Shown here: in pieces, positions 52,577 through 60,653 of the stretch
How positions within the stretch are numbered: the stretch's first letter is position 1
Layout: each line of letters begins with the position of its first letter
NCBI GenBank assembly: GCA_023428905.1
Contig: JAEYWP010000030.1
Span: forward strand, 62,001 to 126,000
Length of the DNA stretch: 64,000 bases
Direction: 5' to 3'
Source: Verrucomicrobiota bacterium
GTDB taxonomy: Bacteria; Verrucomicrobiota; Verrucomicrobiia; Opitutales; Opitutaceae
The notes under the pieces: model-generated
What the model saw: only the letters and a program-made list of their open reading frames with translations
What the model was told of the DNA's origin: nothing
Database searches by the model: none
Position numbers and translations under genes: made by a program

Positions 52577-53431
52577 CTAGCATTTCACGTCAAACAGTTC
52601 GGAGTGGAGGGTGCCGTCGGCGACCTTGTTTACGGTGCCGGTCATCATGATCGAAAAACCGTCGCCGATCTCGATGCCGATCTGACCTCCGGGCATGTGC
52701 ACGGTCAGGGAACGGTCCACCAGCCCGAGCCGGTGCGCCACCGCTGCCGCGGCGCTGGAACTGCTGCCAGAGGCCAGGGTGTAGCCGGCGCCGCGTTCCC
52801 AGATTTCGATCTGGATATTGCGGCGGTCCAGCACGCGGAGGAACTGCACATTGGTCCGGCGCGGGAAGTTCGGGTGCACCTCGATGTCCGGTCCATATTG
52901 GCGGGCGAGCTCCGGCGAGATCTCGGAAAGGGGCAGCACGCAATGCGGGTTGCCAATGGTGGCGGCGCAGAAGGTGAACGTCCGTCCCTGAATCGTCAGC
53001 GTTTCGTTCAGCACCTCGCGCGGGTGACCCAGCACCGGGATCCGCGTGCTGTCGAAATTCACACTGCCCATGGCCACTGTGATCAGCCGCCCGCCTTCCT
53101 TGATCACGGACTGGACCTGGCCGCCGGGCGTTTCGACCGTGAAAGCCTCGGCTTTGACCAAACCCTGGTCCCAGAGATAGCGCGAAAAAATGCGAAGGCC
53201 GTTACCGCTCTTTTCCGCCTCCGAGCCGTCCGGATTAAAGATCCGAAGGCCGAACTGACTCTTGGCGGAGGGAAGAGGGCCCCAGAGGATGCCGTCCGAG
53301 CCGATGCCGAAGTTGCGGTGGCAGACCACGCGGATCTGGTCGACCGAGGGTGCGGCCCCCCACTGGGGGAAATCCGCGGGATTGCACACGAGGTAATCGT
53401 TACCGAGGGCGTGATACTTGGTGAAACGCAT
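52577..53431 (-). CDS. dapF: DapF-family protein lacking both catalytic cysteines
   Basis: Clearly homologous to diaminopimelate epimerase over its full 284 residues: MRFTKYHALGNDYLV, FGIGSDGILW, FNPDGSEAEKSGNG and ERGAGYTLASGSSSSAAAA. In DapF the two active-site cysteines lie in C-GNG and AC-GTG; here both are serine (Ser75 in KSGNG, codon AGC; Ser221 in LASGSS, codon TCT). The usual two-base racemisation needs both thiols, so ordinary epimerase activity is doubtful. It may be a divergent isomerase or dehydratase-like enzyme of the same fold. Start ATG 53431. Confidence 0.8.
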   Translation of the reverse strand: MRFTKYHALGNDYLVCNPADFPQWGAAPSVDQIRVVCHRNFGIGSDGILWGPLPSAKSQFGLRIFNPDGSEAEKSGNGLRIFSRYLWDQGLVKAEAFTVETPGGQVQSVIKEGGRLITVAMGSVNFDSTRIPVLGHPREVLNETLTIQGRTFTFCAATIGNPHCVLPLSEISPELARQYGPDIEVHPNFPRRTNVQFLRVLDRRNIQIEIWERGAGYTLASGSSSSAAAAVAHRLGLVDRSLTVHMPGGQIGIEIGDGFSIMMTGTVNKVADGTLHSELFDVKC

Positions 53432-53512
53432 GGGAAGCCTGTTGGGGGAACAGATTTCCCGCGGTTTTTCCATCGTATTCCATCGGCGGCGGTCGCCGGT
53501 GGGGGGCGGCTG

Positions 53513-54280
53513 CTAAAGCGTGCGCAGGTACGCGTCCGGATCGGCGAGGAAGCGCCGCGTCACGTTCACATGGTCCAGGGCATTATAGTCGACGACCCGA
53601 ATGGAGCCCGCGTCGAAGCAGAGAATCTGGGCGCCCGGGTAGGCCAGCAAGATGGGGGAGTGCGTGGCGATGATGAACTGCGCGTTTTCCGCCACCACCG
53701 CTTTGAGCAGGCTCATGAAGGCCAGCTGGCGCTGTGGTGAAAGCACCGCCTCTGGATCGTCGATCAGATGCAGCCCTCCCGGAACACAGTGGGTTTGGAG
53801 GAAGTTGAGAAAGCCCTCCCCCGGAGACTGGCCCGCCGGCTCCATCTCTTCGCGCGGGTCCCCTCCTGGCGCGGGAACGGGGCGCGCCCGGACTTCGGCT
53901 CCGGCTCCGACGGAAAGCTCTGCTGCCGGCAGGCTGCGGGCGCGTTGCTCGCGCGTGTAGCGGAAAAAGTCCTCCACCCGCAGGAAAAACCCGTAGCGGG
54001 TCTGCGGCATCCAGCCCAGCCGCAGCGAGCGCGCCAGGGCATGGATCGGCACGAGCGAGGCATCGTGTTCTAGCGGCTCGCCCGCAGCGCAGTTAAGCTT
54101 TGCCCGCAGGCCGATGGCCTCCAGGAGGGTCGATTTGCCGGTCCCGTTTTCGCCGACGAAAAACGTGATCGGGGCGGTGATCTCGATTCTGCGGAATTCG
54201 CGCACCGACGGCAGGTCGAAGGGAAAACCGCTGCCCTCCTCGACGTCCCCGGTGCGTTCAATGCTTCGAAGGAAGATCAT
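53513..54280 (-). CDS. AAA-family ATPase, ABC-like (predicted)
   Basis: A 255-residue P-loop ATPase of the AAA_15/AAA_21-type (YhaN/RecF-like head): Walker A FFVGENGTGKSTLLEAI, a late Walker B HLIDDPEAVLSPQRQLAF and FIIATHSPILLAYPGAQIL. It has no coiled-coil insertion of the SMC kind. Function unknown; such ATPases often work alone or in toxin/defence gene pairs, but no partner is adjacent. ATG 54280 (MIFLRSIERTG) is chosen because upstream sequence is unlike the family. Confidence 0.82.
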   Translation of the reverse strand: MIFLRSIERTGDVEEGSGFPFDLPSVREFRRIEITAPITFFVGENGTGKSTLLEAIGLRAKLNCAAGEPLEHDASLVPIHALARSLRLGWMPQTRYGFFLRVEDFFRYTREQRARSLPAAELSVGAGAEVRARPVPAPGGDPREEMEPAGQSPGEGFLNFLQTHCVPGGLHLIDDPEAVLSPQRQLAFMSLLKAVVAENAQFIIATHSPILLAYPGAQILCFDAGSIRVVDYNALDHVNVTRRFLADPDAYLRTL

Positions 54281-54479
54281 GCGTTTTCTATAAACAGGTT
54301 TAGCCGCCCCGGCAAAGTGGGCCCGCACATTCGCACCAGGAGGTTAAGTGTTTGCCGGCCGCGGTTTATCAGCGGGCTACCGGAATTTGCCGGATGGGCA
54401 GTTAGGGAACTGAGTTCATTGCAAGGCCGCTGCACTGCCCGCGAGACTTCGAGTGCATTTCCCCCGTCCCTCTTTCCGC

Positions 54480-55355
54480 ATGCCCAACACCAGCCGCCTC
54501 CAAAAACTCCTCAACGAAAACGAAAGTGAACTCCTGGCCGAATGGCTGCAGGCGCAACAGGCCTCGACTGGGGTGAAGGGTCGGATCAGCGACACGGAGC
54601 TTAAGCAGCAGAGCGCCGATTTCCTGCGCCTGTTCGCCGAGACTTTTGTGGCGGGGGACTTGGACGTATGGGCGGATTCTGCCTGGGACAACGTAAAGGG
54701 TTTCCTCGAAACGATCTGCCGTACCCGTGCGGCCCAGGGTTACAGCCCGGCCGAAGTCGCGAGCTTTATCTTCTCCTTGAAGCAGCCCGTCTTTGTCCAG
54801 CTTCAGCGCGTGCACCGCGGGCAGGAGGCGGCCCTGGCCGAAGACCTCTGGACGCTCACCCTGGTGGTGGATCGCCTTGGCCTCTATACCACGGAAATCT
54901 ATCAAAAAGCGCGCGAGGAGGTCATTGCCCGCCAGCAGGCGGAGATGCTCGAACTATCCACCCCGGTGGTGAAACTCTGGGACGGCATCCTCGCCCTGCC
55001 GCTCATCGGCACGCTCGACAGCGCGCGCACCCAGGTGGTGATGGAGACCCTGCTTCAGAACATCGTTCAAAGCGGTTCGACCATTGCCATCATCGACATC
55101 ACCGGTGTGCCCACGGTGGATACGCTGGTGGCCCAGCACCTTCTCAAGACCGTGACTGCCGCCCGGTTGATGGGCGCCGACTGCATTATCAGCGGCATCC
55201 GCCCCCAGATTGCACAGACGATCGTTCACCTTGGCGTCGAACTGGGTGACGTGATCACCAAGGCGAACCTGGCGGACGCGTTTCGACTGGCCCTGCGTCG
55301 CTCCGGCGTGGAACTGGTGGCGAAGCAGAGTGCCTCCTCCGGCGAGGGCTTCTGA
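54480..55355 (+). CDS. rsbR: RsbR-like stressosome sensor (globin-like N-terminus + STAS)
   Basis: Stressosome scaffold-sensor, 291 residues. An N-terminal helical domain (RsbR_N, nonheme globin-like, about 1-155) is joined by a long helix to a C-terminal STAS domain. The STAS domain keeps both phosphorylatable threonines of B. subtilis RsbRA: Thr215 in ITGVPTVDTLVAQHL and Thr247 in SGIRPQIAQTIVHLG. Stop and rsbS start overlap by TGATG. First gene of a seven-gene cluster; the ATG at 54480 starts MPNTSRLQKLL. Confidence 0.92.
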   Translation: MPNTSRLQKLLNENESELLAEWLQAQQASTGVKGRISDTELKQQSADFLRLFAETFVAGDLDVWADSAWDNVKGFLETICRTRAAQGYSPAEVASFIFSLKQPVFVQLQRVHRGQEAALAEDLWTLTLVVDRLGLYTTEIYQKAREEVIARQQAEMLELSTPVVKLWDGILALPLIGTLDSARTQVVMETLLQNIVQSGSTIAIIDITGVPTVDTLVAQHLLKTVTAARLMGADCIISGIRPQIAQTIVHLGVELGDVITKANLADAFRLALRRSGVELVAKQSASSGEGF

Positions 55356-55717
55356 TGGAACGCATTCCCATTCTCCGGATGGGCGAGTTCCTGCTCGTCA
55401 CCATCCAGGTCGACATGCACGACCAGCTCGCCTTGGCCCTGCAGGACGACCTCACCAACGCCATCGTGCAGCGCCGCACCCGGGCGGTGCTGATCGACAT
55501 CTCCGCGCTGACGATGGTGGATTCGTTCATCGGTCGCATGCTGGCCAACATCTCCGCGATGTCGCGCATCCTGGACACTCAGACGGTGGTGGTCGGGATG
55601 CAGCCCGCCGTCGCCATCACGCTGGTCGAACTGGGTCTGCAGCTGCCCGGCGTGCGCACCGCGCTGAACGTCGAGCAGGGTATGAAACTCTTGCGTGAGG
55701 CCATACGTGCACGTTGA
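55355..55717 (+). CDS. rsbS: RsbS-like STAS antagonist
   Basis: A 120-residue single STAS domain protein. It carries LIDISALTMVDSFIGRML, the region of the phosphorylated serine (Ser57, equivalent to Ser59 in B. subtilis RsbS), and VVVGMQPAVAITLVELGL. RsbS forms the stressosome core with RsbR and sequesters the kinase RsbT. It overlaps rsbR by one base and rsbT by about 11 bp. Confidence 0.93.
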   Translation: MERIPILRMGEFLLVTIQVDMHDQLALALQDDLTNAIVQRRTRAVLIDISALTMVDSFIGRMLANISAMSRILDTQTVVVGMQPAVAITLVELGLQLPGVRTALNVEQGMKLLREAIRAR

Positions 55718-56132
55718 GACACGAAGCGCCGCCCCTTCCCGCGAGCAAACCCTGCCCCTCCGGACCGATGCCGACATCGTCCAGGCCCGCCAGGTCGTGC
55801 GACGGTGGGCGGAGGAGCTGAAGTTCAATCTGGTCGAGCAGACCAAGATCGTGACCGCGGCCAGCGAGCTGGCCCGCAACACCGTCCTTCATGGCAAGGG
55901 CGGGCAGATGAAGCTGCAGATTTTGGCTGACTTTTCGCGGAACGGGCTGCGACTCATCTTTGAAGATAAGGGCCCGGGCATCGTCGACATCAGCCGGGCG
56001 ATGCAGGACGGGTACACCACCGGCGGGGGACTCGGCCTCGGTCTCCCCGGAGCGAAGCGCTTGATGACGGATTTCGAGCTGAGCTCCACGCCGGGCCAGG
56101 GTACACGGGTGGCGGTGACGCGATGGAAATGA
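55707..56132 (+). CDS. rsbT: RsbT-like anti-sigma-type serine/threonine kinase
   Basis: A 141-residue GHKL ATPase of the RsbT/RsbW family: ELARNTVLHGKGGQ (N box), DKGPGIVDIS and GGGLGLGLPGAKRLM. It phosphorylates RsbR and RsbS, releasing itself on stress to act downstream. Start: GTG 55707 is preferred (GAGG at 55697-55700), GTG 55695 is also in frame. Overlaps the ends of both neighbours. Confidence 0.9.
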   Translation: MHVETRSAAPSREQTLPLRTDADIVQARQVVRRWAEELKFNLVEQTKIVTAASELARNTVLHGKGGQMKLQILADFSRNGLRLIFEDKGPGIVDISRAMQDGYTTGGGLGLGLPGAKRLMTDFELSSTPGQGTRVAVTRWK

Positions 56133-57136
56133 AACAAGGCGCGGCGACGCACACCCTGGCGATCACGGACTCGACCTGCGTGGGCGAGGCGCGGCGGATC
56201 GCGCAGCGCCTGTTCCAGGACGCGGGCGGCAGCGCGGACGTGAATGCCCGCGTCGGCATCGTGGTCACGGAGGCGGCCAGCAACCTCCTGAAGCATGCGC
56301 GCGGGGGCAGTCTTTTTGTGATGGCCCACGCCGGGACGCCCGCGACGCTCGACGTGGTGGCGATCGACCAGGGGCCCGGGATGGCGGACGTCAGCCGTTG
56401 CCTCGACGACGGGTTTTCCACGACTGGCACGGCTGGCACCGGACTCGGTGCGATCCGCCGGATGGCGGATGCCTTCGACATCCACTCCATCCCGGGGCGG
56501 GGGACCAGCCTTTTTCTCCGCGTGGGCGGCGGCGCCTCCGCGGATCTTCCCTGGAAAGTGGGCGCGATTTCCGTCCCGGCGAAGGGCGAGACGGAATGCG
56601 GGGATGCATGGTGTGTGCGGGCGGATTCCCATTGCCTGCGCCTGCTGGTGACCGACGGCTTGGGACATGGCCCGTTGGCGGCGGCGGCCAGCCGGTCCGC
56701 CGTGCAGGTGTTTGGACAGGCACCACTTTCCGCTGACCTCACCGTCCTCACGCAGGACCTTCACCGCGCCTTGCGCGGGACCCGCGGCGCCGCGCTTGCA
56801 ATCGCAGAAATCCTTCCGGCCGCGGGACGGGTTCATTTTGCCGGCGTGGGAAACATCTCCGCCTGCCTCCTCACCGCGGGAGCCTCGCGCGGCCTCATGT
56901 CGCATGCAGGCATCGTGGGCCACGAGATGCGCCGTGTGCAGGTCGTCGAGGTGCCTTGGTCGCCCTCCGCCACCTTGGTGCTGCATTCCGACGGTTTGAA
57001 CTCTCGGTGGTCGCTCGATGCGTTTCCCGGTCTTCTGGGACGGCACCCCGCGCTTGTCGCCGGGACCGTTTTCCGCGAGAGCCTCCGTGGTCGCGACGAC
57101 GCCACGGTGGTGGCAGTGACGTCGACTCCCTCATGA
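56123..57136 (+). CDS. ATPase-SpoIIE phosphatase fusion, RsbX-like
   Basis: A 337-residue protein. Residues about 10-135 are a second GHKL/RsbT-like ATPase (VVTEAASNLLKHARGG, DQGPGMADVS, GTGLGAIRRM). Residues about 140-335 are a PP2C/SpoIIE phosphatase domain like RsbX, with acidic metal sites GDAWCV, VTDGLGHGP and DDATVV. It could both phosphorylate and dephosphorylate stressosome proteins, resetting the signal. ATG 56123 overlaps rsbT; its stop overlaps the next ATG. Confidence 0.9.
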   Translation: MEMKQGAATHTLAITDSTCVGEARRIAQRLFQDAGGSADVNARVGIVVTEAASNLLKHARGGSLFVMAHAGTPATLDVVAIDQGPGMADVSRCLDDGFSTTGTAGTGLGAIRRMADAFDIHSIPGRGTSLFLRVGGGASADLPWKVGAISVPAKGETECGDAWCVRADSHCLRLLVTDGLGHGPLAAAASRSAVQVFGQAPLSADLTVLTQDLHRALRGTRGAALAIAEILPAAGRVHFAGVGNISACLLTAGASRGLMSHAGIVGHEMRRVQVVEVPWSPSATLVLHSDGLNSRWSLDAFPGLLGRHPALVAGTVFRESLRGRDDATVVAVTSTPS

Positions 57137-58512
57137 GCCTTTCCCTTCTTACCGTCGAATTGCGCGACGATCGGGCCGCGGTCCAGGCGCGCCAGCTGGC
57201 CCGGCAGGTGTCCGAGATCCTTGGCTTCGACCATCACGATGGGGTGCGGGTGGCGACCGCCGTGTCCGAGCTCGCGCGCGAAGCGCTGCGGCGCGGACGA
57301 AACGGGCGGGTGGAGTTCAGCCTCGTGACCGAGGCGCCCATGCGCCTGGAGGTGCAGGTGAAGAGCGAGCCGGTTAATCTGTCTCCCTCTTCGACCGCGT
57401 CCGGTTTGCTCCCCGCCGAAGGAGCGTGGGAGGCGTGCGGGCGACTGGTGGACGACTTCCGTGTGGAGACCCTGGCCACCGGGGAAAGGGCGGTGCGTTT
57501 CGCGATGCACCTCGGCCCCGCAGCGCCTTCGCCATCCGCAGTCGTGGAGGCAGCGCGGCGCATTCCCCAACTGCTGCGCCAGGAGTTACCCGGACCTTCG
57601 GAAGAACTCTTGCGCCAGAACCAGGAGCTCCTGCGGGCACTCGCCGAGACCCGCATGGCGCAACAGCAGCTCACGCAGCTTAACCGCGAGCTGGAAGACA
57701 CGAACCGGGGCGTCGTTGCGCTCTATGCAGAGCTCGACGAGCGGGCGGACTCGCTCAAGCGAGCCTCCGAGGCCAAGACGCGGTTTCTGTCGCGGATGAC
57801 GCATGAGTTTCGGTCGCCCTTAAACTCCATTCTCAGCCTCACGCGCATGCTGGCCTCGAAGATGGACGGCGATCTCAGCCCCGAGCAGGCGCGCCAGGTC
57901 GGCTACATCCAGGGCGCCGCGTCGGCCCTGGCCAGCTTGGTGGACGACCTCCTCGACCTGGCCAAGGTTGAGGCGGGCAAGGTCGAGGCCCGCGTGACGG
58001 AGTTCACCGCGGCGGACCTGCTGGGTGGCCTCCGTGGTACGACCCGGCCGCTGCTTCCCGTCGCCAGCGAGGTCGCGCTGGTGTTTGAAGAGCCCTTCCC
58101 AGCCACCGTGATGCGGAGCGATGAAGGAAAACTCGCGCAAGTGCTGCGCAACCTGATCTCCAACGCGCTGAAATTCACCGAGGTCGGCGAGGTGCGGGTG
58201 TCCGCCCGCGAGCTCCCCGGAGGGAGGATCCAATTTGTGGTCACTGACACGGGCGTCGGCATTCCGGCCCATGAGCTCGACCGGGTGTTCGAGGAATTTG
58301 CCCAGGTGGAGGGGCCGCTGCAGGCTCGGGTGAAAGGGACCGGCCTCGGCCTGCCGCTGGCGCGCCAGCTGGCGAATTTCCTCGGGGGAACCCTGACTGT
58401 GGAAAGTGTGGTGGGCAGGGGCTCGACCTTCCGCGTCCAGGTGCCCATGGTGTATCCGGAACCGGGCGACGGTCGCACACCCTCCGACGCGTGCGCAGCC
58501 TCCCATTTCTGA
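57133..58512 (+). CDS. Histidine kinase with degenerate RsbT-like N-terminal domain
   Basis: A 459-residue protein. The N-terminal part (about 1-140, VSELAREALRRGRNGRVEF) looks like an RsbT-fold, but the N-box asparagine is replaced and no glycine-rich ATP lid is visible, so it is probably a non-catalytic docking domain. A coiled coil follows, then HisKA with the phospho-histidine in SRMTHEFRSPLNSIL (His224) and HATPase (SDEGKLAQVLRNLISNALKF, DTGVGIPAHELDRVFEEFAQ, GTGLGLPLARQL). No membrane helix. It may be activated by partner switching with stressosome components. Confidence 0.88.
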   Translation: MSLSLLTVELRDDRAAVQARQLARQVSEILGFDHHDGVRVATAVSELAREALRRGRNGRVEFSLVTEAPMRLEVQVKSEPVNLSPSSTASGLLPAEGAWEACGRLVDDFRVETLATGERAVRFAMHLGPAAPSPSAVVEAARRIPQLLRQELPGPSEELLRQNQELLRALAETRMAQQQLTQLNRELEDTNRGVVALYAELDERADSLKRASEAKTRFLSRMTHEFRSPLNSILSLTRMLASKMDGDLSPEQARQVGYIQGAASALASLVDDLLDLAKVEAGKVEARVTEFTAADLLGGLRGTTRPLLPVASEVALVFEEPFPATVMRSDEGKLAQVLRNLISNALKFTEVGEVRVSARELPGGRIQFVVTDTGVGIPAHELDRVFEEFAQVEGPLQARVKGTGLGLPLARQLANFLGGTLTVESVVGRGSTFRVQVPMVYPEPGDGRTPSDACAASHF

Positions 58513-58524
58513 CCTCCCGCTCCG

Positions 58525-60096
58525 ATGCCCTTCAGCAAGCCCATCGCCATCCTGATCGTCGACGACAACGAAATGAATCGTTACACGTTGTCGCGTTATC
58601 TCAGCCGCCTGGGCTGGGCGGTCTGGGAGGCGGGCACCGGGCAGCAGGGACTGGAGATGGCGCGCAAAGGCCCGCACGTGGCGATCATCGACATCAATCT
58701 CCCCGACATGCTCGGCTACGAGGTCTGCCGGCGGATCAAGGCGGATCCGGAGACCCGTTCGGTGGCAGTGCTCCACACCTCGGCCAGTTTCACCAAGAGT
58801 GACGATATTGCCTTTGGCCTCGATCAGGGGGCGGACGCCTACCTGACGGAACCGATCGATCCCACCGAGCTCATCGCGACCCTCAAGGCGCTGATGCGTC
58901 TGCGGAGCGCGGAGGCGCGGGCCGAGATCAACCTCGCCAAGCTTGAGGCGGTGATCAACAGCATGGTCGAAGGGGTGATCACCGGGGACCGCGTCGGGCA
59001 GTTCGTGACGATGAATGCGGCCGCGCTGCAGCTGCACGGCTTTGCCTCAAACGAAGACATCCCGAAGTCGCTGGCGGACCAGGAAGCCCTCTTCGACTAC
59101 AGCCTGCCCGACGGCACGCCGCTCCCGTCCGACCGCTGGCCCCTGGTGCGGGCGGCGCGTGGGGAAACGGTGACGAACTTGGAAATCCGGGTGGTGCGCC
59201 GCGACAACGGCAAGGCGTGGATCGGCAGTTACAACGCGACCCCCGTAAAGACCCCCATCGCCGGAGGACAGGTGATCGCGACCGTCTTCGACGTGACCGA
59301 CCGCAAGGCGGCCGAGATCGCTCTCTTCGAGGCGAGGGTTAAGCTGCAGCACCACGCCGATGAACTCGAACGCAAGGTCGAGGAGCGGACCGCCTCGCTG
59401 CGGGAGGCGATCAGCCACATGGAGGAGTTTTCCTACACCGTTTCCCACGACCTGCGGGCGCCGTTGCGTTCGATCAAGGGGTATGCCGAGGTCCTGCTCC
59501 AGGACTACAGCCACCGGCTGAAGGGAGACGGGGCCCACTACCTCGAGCGCATCATTGAAAACGGCCACCGGATGGAGCGGCTGGTGAGTGATGTGCTGAC
59601 CATCAGCCGGGTCTCCAACAGCAAGGTCAAACTGGAGGCGCTGGACCTGACCGGAATCCTTCAGTCCTTGGTCCGTGAATACCCGAACCTTCACCCCTCC
59701 GTCGCCGCGATCGAGATCGGGCCGATACCGGCGGTGATCGGGCATGAGTCGCTCTGCATCCAGGTCTTTTCCAACCTCCTCAGCAACGGCGTGAAGTTCG
59801 TCCGCCCGGGCGTGACGCCGCGGCTGCGGGTGTCCGCCGCGCCTCATGGCGACCAGGTGCGGATCACGGTGGAGGACAACGGCATCGGAATCGCGCCCGA
59901 ATTTCACCAGAAGATCTTCGGGATGTTCGAACGCCTGGATCCAGAAAATCGATACGGTGGGACGGGCATCGGCCTGGCGATCGTGCGCCGCGCGGTCGAG
60001 AAGATGAATGGCCGGGTGGGGCTGGAGTCCGACGGCCGCAGTGGCACCCGGTTCTGGGTCGAGCTGCCGGCCGCGCACACCCATGCCTCACCGTGA
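58525..60096 (+). CDS. Receiver-PAS-histidine kinase
   Basis: A 523-residue cytosolic protein with a receiver at the N-terminus (VDDNEMNRY, phosphoacceptor Asp56 in AIIDINLPDMLGYE; the usual lysine is Glu in AYLTEPIDPTE), a PAS domain (about 135-260, LEAVINSMVEGVITGDR), a coiled coil and a C-terminal histidine kinase (FSYTVSHDLRAPLRSIKGY; HATPase with DNGIGIAPEFHQKIFGMFER and GGTGIGLAIVRRAV). The order is that of phytochrome-like kinase helpers. It starts 12 bp after the preceding kinase gene. Confidence 0.92.
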   Translation: MPFSKPIAILIVDDNEMNRYTLSRYLSRLGWAVWEAGTGQQGLEMARKGPHVAIIDINLPDMLGYEVCRRIKADPETRSVAVLHTSASFTKSDDIAFGLDQGADAYLTEPIDPTELIATLKALMRLRSAEARAEINLAKLEAVINSMVEGVITGDRVGQFVTMNAAALQLHGFASNEDIPKSLADQEALFDYSLPDGTPLPSDRWPLVRAARGETVTNLEIRVVRRDNGKAWIGSYNATPVKTPIAGGQVIATVFDVTDRKAAEIALFEARVKLQHHADELERKVEERTASLREAISHMEEFSYTVSHDLRAPLRSIKGYAEVLLQDYSHRLKGDGAHYLERIIENGHRMERLVSDVLTISRVSNSKVKLEALDLTGILQSLVREYPNLHPSVAAIEIGPIPAVIGHESLCIQVFSNLLSNGVKFVRPGVTPRLRVSAAPHGDQVRITVEDNGIGIAPEFHQKIFGMFERLDPENRYGGTGIGLAIVRRAVEKMNGRVGLESDGRSGTRFWVELPAAHTHASP

Positions 60097-60649
60097 GATT
60101 CTGATAGTCGAGAACAACAGCGACGACCTGTTTTTCCTCAAACGGGCGCTGCGCACGGCCGGCGTGGGCGCGAACGCGCAGTCAGTGAGCGACGGGCAAG
60201 CCGCGGTGCGTTACCTCGACGGGGAGGGCGACTACGCCGATCGCACCCGCTATCCGCTGCCGTGGCTGATCTTCCTGGACCTCAAGCTGCCGTACCGTTC
60301 CGGGATCGAGGTCCTCGAGCACATCCGCGGCACCCCGCACCTGCAGAAGATCAATGTGGTGGTGGTGACCTCCTCCGAGGACGACAAGGACATGCGCCGG
60401 ACCTCCGAACTGGGAGTGAATGCGTATCTCCTGAAGCCGCCCACGCCCTATGTGCTGCAGCGCTTGTTTGCGTCCCCCCAACTTGCCGCCGACACCGCCC
60501 CCAGCGCGACCGCCGGAACGACCCCGCAGTTTGCACGCAATCCGTGGCGTTACCTGCAGGATAATCCCCGAGAGGTGATATGGCTCTACCTCGCGGCCGG
60601 ACTCGGCGTCCTCGCGGTGCTCTTTCTGATCCTCGCCGCGATGCAGTGA
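60083..60649 (+). CDS. Tail-anchored response regulator (Rcp1-like receiver)
   Basis: A 188-residue protein: receiver domain of the Rcp1 type (EILIVENNSDDLFFLKRAL, phosphoacceptor Asp66 in FLDLKLPYRSG, Lys118 in YLLKPPTPYV) followed by a linker and a C-terminal membrane helix (residues 166-187, VIWLYLAAGLGVLAVLFLIL). The helix is at the very end, so the receiver should be held on the cytosolic face. ATG 60083 overlaps the preceding kinase by 14 bp. No output domain is present. Confidence 0.88.
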   Translation: MPHREILIVENNSDDLFFLKRALRTAGVGANAQSVSDGQAAVRYLDGEGDYADRTRYPLPWLIFLDLKLPYRSGIEVLEHIRGTPHLQKINVVVVTSSEDDKDMRRTSELGVNAYLLKPPTPYVLQRLFASPQLAADTAPSATAGTTPQFARNPWRYLQDNPREVIWLYLAAGLGVLAVLFLILAAMQ

Positions 60650-60653
60650 GGAC

